A stretch of 64,000 nt of DNA from JAWRCU01 sp033542235 (GTDB taxonomy: Bacteria > Pseudomonadota > Alphaproteobacteria > Rhizobiales > Rhizobiaceae). Positions within the stretch are counted from its first letter, which is position 1. The number at the start of each line of letters is the position of its first letter. The notes under the pieces are model-generated. The model was not told where the DNA came from. It did no database searches and saw only the letters and a program-made list of their open reading frames with translations. The DNA is taken from contig NZ_JAWRCU010000025.1 in assembly GCF_033542235.1 (NCBI RefSeq), positions 1-64,000 on the forward strand, read 5' to 3'. The position numbers were made by a program, and so were the translations under genes. Below are positions 18,265 through 26,576 of the stretch, piece by piece.

Positions 18265-19920
18265 ATGCAGTTCTATAAAAGCAATGGGGATCGTGTTCCC
18301 GATCACATTCTGAAGATGGCGGATGACGCCAAGGCGGGGAAGATCGACCGCCGCGAATTTCTCGCTCTGGCAACCACGTTCGGCGCATCGACGGCGATGG
18401 CCTACGGCATGCTGGGGATCGCCGATCCGACGCCGGCGCGGGCTGAGGATCAGCCGAAGAAGGGCGGCGTGATTCATGTCGGCATGTCCGTCAAGGATCC
18501 GAAGGATCCCCGCACCGCCGACTGGTCCGAGATTTCCAACGCATCGCGCCAGGCGCTCGAGCCGCTGGTGAAGTATACCCGGCAGTATACTTTCGAGCCC
18601 TATCTGATCGAGAGCTGGGAGATCAACGACGACGCCACCCAATACACGTTGCACGTGCGGCCGGGGGTGGAGTGGAACAATGGCGACAAGTTCACCGCCG
18701 ATGACGTGATCTATAATTTCACGCGCTGGGCGGACAAGAGTGTGGCGGGCAATTCGATGCCGGGCCGCCTCGGTTCGCTGGTCGACGAAAAAACCGGCAA
18801 GTTGCGCGAAGGCTCGGTCACCAAGGTCGACGACATGACGGTGAAGCTTTCGCTGACCAGTCCCGACATCGCGATCATCGCCAACCTGACCGACTATCCG
18901 GCGCTCGTCGTCCACCGCTCCTTCGACGAGAAGGGGGCAACCTTCGACAAATGTCCGATCGGCACCGGCGCATTCGAGCTGGTTTCATATGATGTCGGCC
19001 AGAAGGTCGTCTTCAAGCGTCGCGAGACGGGCAAGTGGTGGCAGGGCGACGTCTATCTCGATGGCGTCGAGTTCATCGACTACGGCACGGACCCGGCGGC
19101 ACTCGTATCGGCATTCGAATCCGGCGAGATTCAGACCAACCACGAGACCACGGCCGACTACGTCAAGATCATCGAGGATGTCGGAGCTCCGCCCTCCGAA
19201 TCCGTGACGGCGGCGACTGTCGTTTCGCGCTTCAACGTCAACAACAAGCCTTATGACAACGAGAAGGTTCGGCAGGCGCTTTGCCTGGCGGTTGACAACG
19301 CCACGGTGCTGCAACTCGGCTACGGCAATGCCGGAACCGTCGCCGAGAACCATCACGTCTGCCCGATCCATCCGGAATATGTCGAGCTGCCCAAGCTGCA
19401 GCGCGACCCCGCCAAGGCCAAGCAGTTGCTCGAGGAAGCCGGCGCGCTGGACTTCGAGCATGAGCTGATCAGCAATGACGAGGACTATCACAAGAACACC
19501 ACCGATGCGATCGCCGCGCAGCTGCGCGACGCCGGCATCAAGGTCAAGCGCACGGTTCTGCCCGGCTCGACCTTCTGGAATGACTGGACCAAGTACCCCT
19601 TCTCGGAAACGAACTGGAACATGCGCCCGCTGGGCATCCAGGTGATCGCGATCGCCTACCGTACCGGCGAGGCGTGGAACGAAACGGCCTATGCCAATCC
19701 GGAGTTCGACAAGAAGGTCAACGAAGCCCTGGCCATCGCCGACGCTGAGAAGCGCAAGGTGGTGATGAAGGACATCGAGCAGATCCTTCAGAACTCGGGC
19801 ATCATCATCCAGCCCTACTGGCGCAAGCTCTACATCAATATCAAGCCAGAGGTTAAGAACCACGCCATGCATCCGACCTATGAGTACGAGTTTGGCAAGG
19901 TCTGGCTCGATCAGGCGTGA
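18265..19920 (+). CDS. ABC transporter substrate-binding protein, family 5 (peptide/nickel type)
   Basis: This periplasmic solute receptor of 551 residues belongs to the DppA/OppA superfamily. The N terminus carries a probable Tat signal: DRREFLALATTFGAS at about 29-43, cleavage near PARA-ED. A cytoplasmic-facing leader of about 28 residues precedes it. The mature part shows the family 5 pattern (LEPLVKYT, ESWEINDDATQYTLHVRPGV, GTGAFELVSYD). It is the first gene of an importer with two permeases and a fused double ATPase, followed by methyltransferase and demethylase genes. The ligand is therefore more likely a methylated amine or betaine-like compound than a peptide; this is inferred from context. 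GGGAG lies upstream of the start. A strong hairpin follows the stop. Confidence 0.92.
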   Translation: MQFYKSNGDRVPDHILKMADDAKAGKIDRREFLALATTFGASTAMAYGMLGIADPTPARAEDQPKKGGVIHVGMSVKDPKDPRTADWSEISNASRQALEPLVKYTRQYTFEPYLIESWEINDDATQYTLHVRPGVEWNNGDKFTADDVIYNFTRWADKSVAGNSMPGRLGSLVDEKTGKLREGSVTKVDDMTVKLSLTSPDIAIIANLTDYPALVVHRSFDEKGATFDKCPIGTGAFELVSYDVGQKVVFKRRETGKWWQGDVYLDGVEFIDYGTDPAALVSAFESGEIQTNHETTADYVKIIEDVGAPPSESVTAATVVSRFNVNNKPYDNEKVRQALCLAVDNATVLQLGYGNAGTVAENHHVCPIHPEYVELPKLQRDPAKAKQLLEEAGALDFEHELISNDEDYHKNTTDAIAAQLRDAGIKVKRTVLPGSTFWNDWTKYPFSETNWNMRPLGIQVIAIAYRTGEAWNETAYANPEFDKKVNEALAIADAEKRKVVMKDIEQILQNSGIIIQPYWRKLYINIKPEVKNHAMHPTYEYEFGKVWLDQA

Positions 19921-19934
19921 TCGAGCAATCACGC

Positions 19935-19957
19935 GGGGAGGGCTCCGAGCCCTCCCC
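19935..19957 (+). terminator. Intercistronic hairpin after the substrate-binding protein gene
   Basis: A perfect 10-bp stem, GGGGAGGGCT / AGCCCTCCCC, with a CCG loop lies 15 bases after the stop. It has no T-tract, so it is probably an mRNA-stabilising or attenuating hairpin that keeps binding-protein message above that of the membrane components, as is common in ABC operons. Confidence 0.65.
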
Positions 19958-20079
19958 AATCAATCGGCATGGGTAGCATGTCGGCCCGGCTGAGGAGGCC
20001 GGGTATGTGGGAGTCTTGTCGCCATTAGACAGGATCGTCGCATCATCTGACCCCAACCCCGGCTGGCAGGGGGGCCAAA

Positions 20080-21114
20080 ATGATTCTTTTCGTCGCGCGC
20101 CGCCTGGGCACCATGCTCCTGACGATGCTGTGCCTGACCATCGTCGTCTTCTTTCTGGTCAATCTCGATCCGAATCTGAAGAAGCTTGCGATCAGTCAGA
20201 CGGAGATGCATGCGACTTCAGATCAGCTGGAGAACTGGCTGGCCGAGCACGGCTATCGGCAGAACTTTTTCGTGCGCTACGGTCAGTGGCTCGGCGTCCT
20301 GCAAAAGGTGCCGACCGTCGACAGCGCCACCGGCAAGCCGGCCCGACGCTTCAACTTCTGCAACGAGCCGATCGAGCCGAGCTATTCCGGCGTATTGCAG
20401 GGCAATTTCGGTTGCTCGACCAAGTTCAAGACCACCGTTGCCGCCAAGCTTTTCCCCGGTCTCGCGGCAACCGGGATGCTGATGTTCTGGGTGCTGGTGG
20501 TGATGATCCCGATCGCGTTGCTGATCGGTATCCTGGCCGGAATGCGCGAAGGCTCGCGTACCGATCGCAGCCTGTCGGTGGCCTCGATCGTGACCACCGC
20601 CACCCCGGAATACGTTTCCGGCGTCATTTTCACCGTGATCTTCGCGTCCTGGCTCGGCTGGCTGAACGGATCGGCCGCATCTGCCAGCCAGGGGCTCACC
20701 TTCTACAATTTCACGCTGCCGGTCATGACGCTCGCGATCTACGGGACCGGCTATATCGCGCGCATGACCAGAGCCTCGATGGTCGAGGTGATGACCCAGC
20801 AATATATCCGCACGGCGCGGTTGAAGGGATTGAGCTTCCGCAACGTGGTGATGAAGCATGCTCTGCGAAACGCGCTGATTGCACCCTTCACCGTCATCAT
20901 GCTGCAGTTCCCCTGGCTGCTGACGGGGGTGGTCATTGTCGAGGTGATGTTCCGCTACCAGGGCTTCGGCTACACGCTGGTCGAGGCGGCGGGCAACAAT
21001 GACATCGATCTTCTGCTGGGCTGTTCGCTGGTCTCGGTCTTCATCGTCCTGATCACGCAGCTCATTTCCGACGTGGGTTATGCATATCTCAACCCGCGTA
21101 TCAGGGTCCAATAG
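20080..21114 (+). CDS. ABC transporter permease (DppB-type)
   Basis: This inner-membrane permease of 344 residues is the DppB-type half of the importer. The N-terminal membrane helix (LGTMLLTMLCLTIVVFFLV) is followed by a periplasmic segment of about 100 residues and five further hydrophobic segments. The EAA-type cytoplasmic loop that docks the ATPase is visible as RTARLKGLSFRNVVMKHALRNA. The start is preceded by GCAGGGGG. It lies 14 bases before the next permease gene, in the same operon as the binding protein at 18265. Confidence 0.92.
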   Translation: MILFVARRLGTMLLTMLCLTIVVFFLVNLDPNLKKLAISQTEMHATSDQLENWLAEHGYRQNFFVRYGQWLGVLQKVPTVDSATGKPARRFNFCNEPIEPSYSGVLQGNFGCSTKFKTTVAAKLFPGLAATGMLMFWVLVVMIPIALLIGILAGMREGSRTDRSLSVASIVTTATPEYVSGVIFTVIFASWLGWLNGSAASASQGLTFYNFTLPVMTLAIYGTGYIARMTRASMVEVMTQQYIRTARLKGLSFRNVVMKHALRNALIAPFTVIMLQFPWLLTGVVIVEVMFRYQGFGYTLVEAAGNNDIDLLLGCSLVSVFIVLITQLISDVGYAYLNPRIRVQ

Positions 21115-21128
21115 GGAGCGGAGCGCCG

Positions 21129-22286
21129 ATGCAACTCGAATATGTCGGTGCCTTGAACATCGTCATCGGTGTTCTCCAGCGCTTCTGGCCGGTCTGGGTG
21201 GCGCTGCTCGTGGTCATGGTGCCGAGCTTCATCTACAGGAAACGGCTCGGTCTCTACGGTGAGCTCTACGATAACGGCGTCGGCATCGCCGGCGTATTCA
21301 TCTGCCTGTTCTGGCTGTTCACGGCGATTTTCGCCGCAAGCATCGCGCCGTTCAACCCGCTCGAACAGTATGTGGTGATGAAGGATGCGGCGGTTGGCGC
21401 GATCGAGCCCAGTTCCGGAAAGGTGTTTCTGTTCGGCGCGGACAAGCTTGCCAGGGACGTCTTCAGCCGCATGGTCTATGGCAGCCAGATTGTGCTGATC
21501 ATCGCCCCGACCGCAACTGCCTTCGCGCTGATGGTGGGCGCAACACTCGGCCTCCCTGCTGGCTATTACGGGGGCAAGATCGACACGGTGCTGTCGTTCC
21601 TCGCAAATCTGGTGCTCGCTTTCCCGGTGATCCTGCTGTTTTACCTGCTGGTCACGCCCGGCATCATGGATACGCCGATCCCCTATGCGATGGCCGGGCT
21701 GTTCTTCCTGTTCCCGATCATCTTTTTCTTCGCGCTGTTCTGGACACGCTTCCGCAAGCGGCCGCGGCTGCTCGTCATCCAGCTTGCGTTGACGCTCATC
21801 ATCGGTGGATGGGTCTATGCCGGGCTGGTGTTCGATGCCGACCCGCTGCACATCATCCACATCGACCCGAACCAGCTCAACATCTTCGTGGCAGTGGTGT
21901 TTGCGTCGAGCCCGGGCGTGTTCCGTATCGTGCGCGGGCTCACCATGGACATCAAGACGCGCGACTACGTTGCCGCGGCCCAGACCCGCGGCGAAAGCCC
22001 CTGGTACATCATGCTTTGGGAAATCCTTCCCAACGCGCGCGGGCCGCTCATCGTCGATGCCTGTCTGCGCATCGGCTACACCACGATCCTGCTCGGCACG
22101 CTGGGCTATTTCGGGCTGGGGTTGGCGCCTGAAAGCCCCGACTGGGGCACGTCGATCAAGGACGCCAGCCGGCTGCTCCGTCAGTTCATCCATCCGGCGC
22201 TGCCCCCGACCATCGCGCTGATGTCCTTCGTGCTCGGGCTCAACCTGCTTGCCGACGCATTGCGCGAACAGTCCCTCAAGGATTGA
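21129..22286 (+). CDS. ABC transporter permease (DppC-type)
   Basis: This is the second inner-membrane permease of the family 5 importer, 385 residues. The EAA loop is seen as TRGESPWYIMLWEILPNARGP. It contains two features longer than usual: an additional N-terminal helix pair and an insertion near 165-255 that adds two hydrophobic segments (PYAMAGLFFLFPIIFFFALFW and LLVIQLALTLIIGGWVYAGL) and an acidic loop. It heterodimerises with the preceding permease. Its stop lies just before the ribosome-binding site of the ATPase gene. Confidence 0.9.
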   Translation: MQLEYVGALNIVIGVLQRFWPVWVALLVVMVPSFIYRKRLGLYGELYDNGVGIAGVFICLFWLFTAIFAASIAPFNPLEQYVVMKDAAVGAIEPSSGKVFLFGADKLARDVFSRMVYGSQIVLIIAPTATAFALMVGATLGLPAGYYGGKIDTVLSFLANLVLAFPVILLFYLLVTPGIMDTPIPYAMAGLFFLFPIIFFFALFWTRFRKRPRLLVIQLALTLIIGGWVYAGLVFDADPLHIIHIDPNQLNIFVAVVFASSPGVFRIVRGLTMDIKTRDYVAAAQTRGESPWYIMLWEILPNARGPLIVDACLRIGYTTILLGTLGYFGLGLAPESPDWGTSIKDASRLLRQFIHPALPPTIALMSFVLGLNLLADALREQSLKD

Positions 22287-22297
22287 CGGAGGCTCCA

Positions 22298-24628
22298 ATG
22301 AACGAAGCTGTAAGGGACCCGCAAGCGCCTATCCTCGAGATCGAGAACTTGTCCATCTCGTTCTTCACCAAGCGCGGCGAGATACCGGCCGTCATGGATT
22401 TTTCCTGCATGGTGATGCCTGGCGAGGCGATGGGCATCGTCGGCGAGTCCGGCTGCGGCAAGTCGACCGTCTCGCTCGGCATCATGCGCGACCTCTCCAA
22501 TGTCGGCAAAATCGTCGGCGGCCGAATCAAGTTCAAAGGCAAGGATATGGGCGAGATGACCGAGGAGGAGCTGCGCTCCATCCGCGGCAACGAGATCGCC
22601 ATGGTCTACCAGGAACCTATGGCGAGCCTGAACCCTGCCATGAAGATCGGTCAGCAGCTCATGGAAGTGCCGATCCTGCACGACAAGGTCTCGAAGGAAG
22701 AAGCCTACAAGCGGGCGCTTGAAATGGTGCGCGCGGTGCGGCTCCCTGATCCGGAGCGCATGATGCGTTCCTACCCGCACCAGCTTTCCGGCGGTCAGCA
22801 GCAACGCATCGTGATCGCCATGGCGCTGCTTTCCAAGCCGGCGCTGCTCCTGCTCGACGAACCTACCACTGCGCTCGATGTCACCGTGGAAGCCGGCATT
22901 GTCGAGTTGGTAAAGGGTCTCGGCAAGCAGTTCGGCACGTCGATGATCTTCGTGTCGCACAATCTCGGCCTGATCCTCGAGACATGCGATCGCATCACGG
23001 TGATGTATTCCGGCGAGGCGGTCGAGACCGGCTCGGTCAAGGATGTGTTCGATCGCATGCGGCATCCCTACACGCAGGGCCTGTTCCGCTCGATCCCGCT
23101 GCCCGGCGCGGACAAGAACAAACGGCCGCTGATCTCCATTCCGGGTCAGCTGCCGCTGCCGCACGAGCGGCCGAAGGGCTGCAATTTCGGGCCGCGCTGC
23201 CAGCACTTCGTCGAAGGGCTGTGCAATGCCGACGAGATCCCGATGATCCCCGTCGAAGGCCATGACAATCACTACAGCCGCTGCGTGCGCTTCAACGAGA
23301 TCGACTGGGGCCAGCTTCCGCCGAATGCCGAGGCAAAGCGTGAGCCGGTGAAGCCGGGCGCGCCGATGCTCAAGGTAGACGACCTCAGGAAATACTACAA
23401 AGTCTCGGCCAACGAGATCTTCGGCGGCGGCGAAGGCCGGGTCGTCAAGGCCAATGAGGCGATCAGCTTCGAGGCGCGCGAATCCGAGACCATTGCCATC
23501 GTCGGCGAGTCCGGCTGCGGCAAGTCCACCCTGGCCAAGGTATTGATGGGCTTGGAAACCGCGAGCGCCGGGAATGTGAGGCTCGGCAACAGCGATATCC
23601 AGTCGACGCCCATCGAGATGCGCGACGTTGAGACCGTCTCGTCGATCCAGATGGTGTTCCAGAACCCGTTCGACACGCTCAATCCCAGCCATAGCGTCGG
23701 CTCGCAGATCGTCCGCACGCTGGAGAAGTTCGGCGTCGGCAATACGAGCGCGGAGCGTCGGCAGCGCATGCTGGAACTGCTCGATCTGGTCAAGCTGCCG
23801 AGGGCGTTCGAGAGCCGCATGCCGCGCCAGCTCTCGGGCGGGCAGAAGCAGCGGATCGGCGTCGCCCGTGCGTTCGCCGGTCAGGCCAAGGTCGTGGTGG
23901 CCGACGAGCCGGTCTCCGCGCTGGACGTTTCGGTCCAGGCGGCCGTCACCGAGCTGTTGATGGACATCCAGCGCAAGAACAAGACCACGATGCTGTTCAT
24001 CAGCCACGATCTTTCGGTGGTGCGCTACATCGCCGATCGTGTGATCGTCATGTATCTCGGGCACATCGTCGAGCAGGGCACGACCGACCAGATATTCTCG
24101 CCGCCATATCATCCCTACACGGAGGCGCTGCTGTCGGCGATCCCGATCGCCGACACGAGCGTGGTGAAGAAGCATATCGTGCTCGAGGGCGACATCCCGT
24201 CGGCGATGAACCCGCCGTCGGGCTGCCCGTTCCAGACTCGCTGCCGCTACAAGCATCTGGTGCCCGATAACAAATGCGAGACTGAGCTGCCGCCCAACCG
24301 CGATCTCGGCAACGGCCACCGCAGCCTGTGCTGGCTTCCCGACGACGTGCTGGCGAAAATGGAGCCTGTCATCAAGCTCGCGCAGGATGATGATGAGCCG
24401 AGCCACGGCACGCCCGGCGCCGGGCCCGGCTTTGTCGGCGAGCCCCCGCGGCGACCACACGGCAAGACCGCATCGCCGGAAGCCGACGAGAAGAGCAGGG
24501 CAGAAGACACGGGAACGGTTGCCCAATTGCGCCGCGAGGTTGTCCTTCCAGAGCGGTCGATAGCTCGGCCGACGGTCGAGGAGAAAGACAGCGATATGCG
24601 GCAGGGCGAGAACAAGGCAGAGGAATAG
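22298..24628 (+). CDS. ABC transporter ATP-binding protein, fused double ATPase (DppDF-type)
   Basis: Two ATPase domains in one chain power the importer. Domain 1 has Walker A GESGCGKS, signature LSGGQQQR and Walker B LLLLDEPTTALD. Domain 2 has a second GESGCGKS, LSGGQKQR and VVVADEPVSALD. Each is followed by the oligopeptide-transporter C-terminal extension with clustered cysteines (GCNFGPRCQHF; GCPFQTRCRYK). I choose ATG 22298, which has GGAGG five bases upstream; a TTG at 22283 would overlap the permease stop. A charged low-complexity tail of about 85 residues follows the last domain and is not part of the usual fold. Confidence 0.93.
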   Translation: MNEAVRDPQAPILEIENLSISFFTKRGEIPAVMDFSCMVMPGEAMGIVGESGCGKSTVSLGIMRDLSNVGKIVGGRIKFKGKDMGEMTEEELRSIRGNEIAMVYQEPMASLNPAMKIGQQLMEVPILHDKVSKEEAYKRALEMVRAVRLPDPERMMRSYPHQLSGGQQQRIVIAMALLSKPALLLLDEPTTALDVTVEAGIVELVKGLGKQFGTSMIFVSHNLGLILETCDRITVMYSGEAVETGSVKDVFDRMRHPYTQGLFRSIPLPGADKNKRPLISIPGQLPLPHERPKGCNFGPRCQHFVEGLCNADEIPMIPVEGHDNHYSRCVRFNEIDWGQLPPNAEAKREPVKPGAPMLKVDDLRKYYKVSANEIFGGGEGRVVKANEAISFEARESETIAIVGESGCGKSTLAKVLMGLETASAGNVRLGNSDIQSTPIEMRDVETVSSIQMVFQNPFDTLNPSHSVGSQIVRTLEKFGVGNTSAERRQRMLELLDLVKLPRAFESRMPRQLSGGQKQRIGVARAFAGQAKVVVADEPVSALDVSVQAAVTELLMDIQRKNKTTMLFISHDLSVVRYIADRVIVMYLGHIVEQGTTDQIFSPPYHPYTEALLSAIPIADTSVVKKHIVLEGDIPSAMNPPSGCPFQTRCRYKHLVPDNKCETELPPNRDLGNGHRSLCWLPDDVLAKMEPVIKLAQDDDEPSHGTPGAGPGFVGEPPRRPHGKTASPEADEKSRAEDTGTVAQLRREVVLPERSIARPTVEEKDSDMRQGENKAEE

Positions 24629-24761
24629 GGTTTAGGAAAAACGACGTTAGTGTTCGCTTTACCGAAACTCTAATCTCCGAAGTGACGCCGGACCTAAATA
24701 ATCGCCCGCCAGTGTCGGAAAACTGACAGAACTCGAGGGCCGTCGGCTTATCCATGCCGCG

Positions 24762-26300
24762 ATGGGCACGGAGAGACGAAGGCGAAGCGCCGAACGGGCG
24801 CATATGCGGGGAGGCTCGGCGATCCCGCAGCTGCCGCAGCGCCGCGTGCGCAACCCGTATCCGCCGATGGAGCTGCTCTCGGCGGACCAGGTCGAGGCGA
24901 TCCACGAAGCCTCGATGCATATTCTTGAAAATTTCGGCATCGAGGTGATGAGCGCGCGCGCGCTCGCGTTGTTCGAGAAGGCTGGGGCGACAATCGACCG
25001 AGCCTCGATGAACGTGCGCATCGACCGTGGCATGGTCGAGGAGGCGCTGAGGACCGCGCCGTCGGCCTTCCGTCTGACGCCGCGCAATGCCGACCGCGCG
25101 GTCCATCTCGGGGGCGATACGATCAATTTCACGCTGGTCGCCGGCCCACCCAATGTCCATGACATGAAGCGTGGACGGCGTGCCGGAAACTTGCGCGATT
25201 ATCAGGACCTCGTGCGGCTCGCGCAGCACTTCAACTCGATCACCATGCTCGGCAACCAGGTCTGCGCGCCGATCGAGCTGCCGGCCGGCACTCGCCATCT
25301 GGACACTTACCTTGCCAATCTGACACTGACCGACAAGAGCTTCCACGTCACCGCGATCGGTCGGGGCAGGGCGCTCGACGGTATTGCGATGATGGCGATC
25401 GCGCGCGGGCTCACCCTCGAGCAAATGCGCGGCGACCCCGCTGTCACCACTGTCATTTCGGTCAACTCGCCGCGCCGCTTCGACGAGGCCATGGCCGAGG
25501 GCCTCATGACGATGAGCGAGTTCGGCCAGTCGGTCTGCGTCACGCCCTTCACCCTGATGGGCGCGATGAGCCCGGTGACGCTCGCCGGCGCGCTCGCCCA
25601 GCAGAATGCCGAGGCGCTGTTCGGTGTGGCGCTCACCCAACTCGTCCGCCCCGGCGCGCCGGTGCTCTATGGCGCCTTCACGTCCAATGTCGACATGCGA
25701 TCCGGCGCGCCGGCGTTTGGGACGCCGGAGAACACCAAGGCCAACGTCGCGTCGGGACAGCTCGCGCGACGCTACAACCTGCCTTACCGCACGACGCCGG
25801 GCTCGGCCTCCAACGCGGCCGATGCGCAGGGCGCCTACGAGACCATGATGGCGCTCTGGGGCGCGGTGCTCGGCCATGGCAACCTCGTCTATCACGCCGC
25901 CGGCTGGCAGGAAGGTGGCCTCACCGCCTCCTTCGAGAAGCTCATCATCGATGTCGAGCTCATCCAGCATATGATGGAGTTCCTTAAGCCGATCGAGGTG
26001 AACGAGGCGGAGCTTGCGCTCGACGCGCTCGGCCGCGTGCCGACCGGCGGTCACTTCTTCGGCGAGCCGCACACGCTCGCGCGCTACTCGACCGCCTTCT
26101 ACCAGCCGCTGCTCTCCACCTGGCAGAACTACGAAGCCTGGCAGGAAGCCGGCGGGCTCGATGCGACGCAGCGCGCGACCAGGCTCTGGAAGAAAGCGCT
26201 CGAGGAATACCAGCAGCCGGCCATGGAGGAGGGCGTGCGCGAGGCGCTCGAGGCCTATGTGGCCAGGCGCAAGGAAGAGATAGGGGATGGGGATCCGTGA
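24762..26300 (+). CDS. MttB-family (trimethylamine methyltransferase-like) protein, non-pyrrolysine
   Basis: This 512-residue protein resembles the trimethylamine:corrinoid methyltransferase superfamily (MELLSADQVEAIHEASMHILENFGIEV near the N terminus, then a TIM-barrel-length body). The frame contains no internal amber codon, so it belongs to the non-pyrrolysine branch. Known members of that branch demethylate glycine betaine, carnitine or proline betaine; the substrate here is unknown. ATG 24762 is not well supported by a ribosome-binding site, and the internal Met at codon 15 (MRGGSA) or near codon 36 is possible. It sits between the ABC importer and an FAD/GcvT demethylase, which suggests stepwise N-demethylation of an imported amine. 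Confidence 0.87.
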   Translation: MGTERRRRSAERAHMRGGSAIPQLPQRRVRNPYPPMELLSADQVEAIHEASMHILENFGIEVMSARALALFEKAGATIDRASMNVRIDRGMVEEALRTAPSAFRLTPRNADRAVHLGGDTINFTLVAGPPNVHDMKRGRRAGNLRDYQDLVRLAQHFNSITMLGNQVCAPIELPAGTRHLDTYLANLTLTDKSFHVTAIGRGRALDGIAMMAIARGLTLEQMRGDPAVTTVISVNSPRRFDEAMAEGLMTMSEFGQSVCVTPFTLMGAMSPVTLAGALAQQNAEALFGVALTQLVRPGAPVLYGAFTSNVDMRSGAPAFGTPENTKANVASGQLARRYNLPYRTTPGSASNAADAQGAYETMMALWGAVLGHGNLVYHAAGWQEGGLTASFEKLIIDVELIQHMMEFLKPIEVNEAELALDALGRVPTGGHFFGEPHTLARYSTAFYQPLLSTWQNYEAWQEAGGLDATQRATRLWKKALEEYQQPAMEEGVREALEAYVARRKEEIGDGDP

Positions 26301-26341
26301 GGGGAACTGTTCGCCAGCCATGTCACGTGGGCACTCTACGT

Positions 26342-26500
26342 CGCCCCCCTCTGGCCTGCCGGCCATCTCCCCCACAAGGGGGGAGATTGGACTGCCGCGA
26401 TGATTTCGCCAACCTGCAGCGTTGGCGATTGGCGGAACCGAAGATGACAGCCGATCTCCCCCCTTGTGGGGGAGATGTCCGGCAGGACAGAGGGGGGCGC
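26342..26500. repeat. Rhizobial palindromic mosaic element, copy 2
   Basis: This is the second copy of the element seen at 1963-2120: outer inverted arms 26343-26390 and 26452-26500, plus a degenerate inner TTTCGCCAA / TTGGCG pair. It lies in the gap between the methyltransferase and FAD/GcvT genes. An ATG at 26466 inside its right arm artificially extends the following gene. Confidence 0.85.
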
Positions 26501-26576
26501 GAAAGGGCGAGACCTCACAATCAGATTTACCCCTCTCTCACTCTTCCAACCCACTGACACAACAACGAGAACATTC

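Noticed and set aside
22181..24526. 781-residue minus-strand open frame over the fused ATPase
   Set aside because: Shadow of the ATPase gene; the plus strand carries both complete Walker/signature sets.
24372..26375. 667-residue minus-strand open frame over the MttB-family gene
   Set aside because: Antisense to a gene with good family resemblance; Arg/His-rich composition and no motif.
26466..26576. Extended start for the FAD/GcvT gene
   Set aside because: The ATG lies inside the repeat arm; the FAD-binding start at 26577 gives the normal N terminus.
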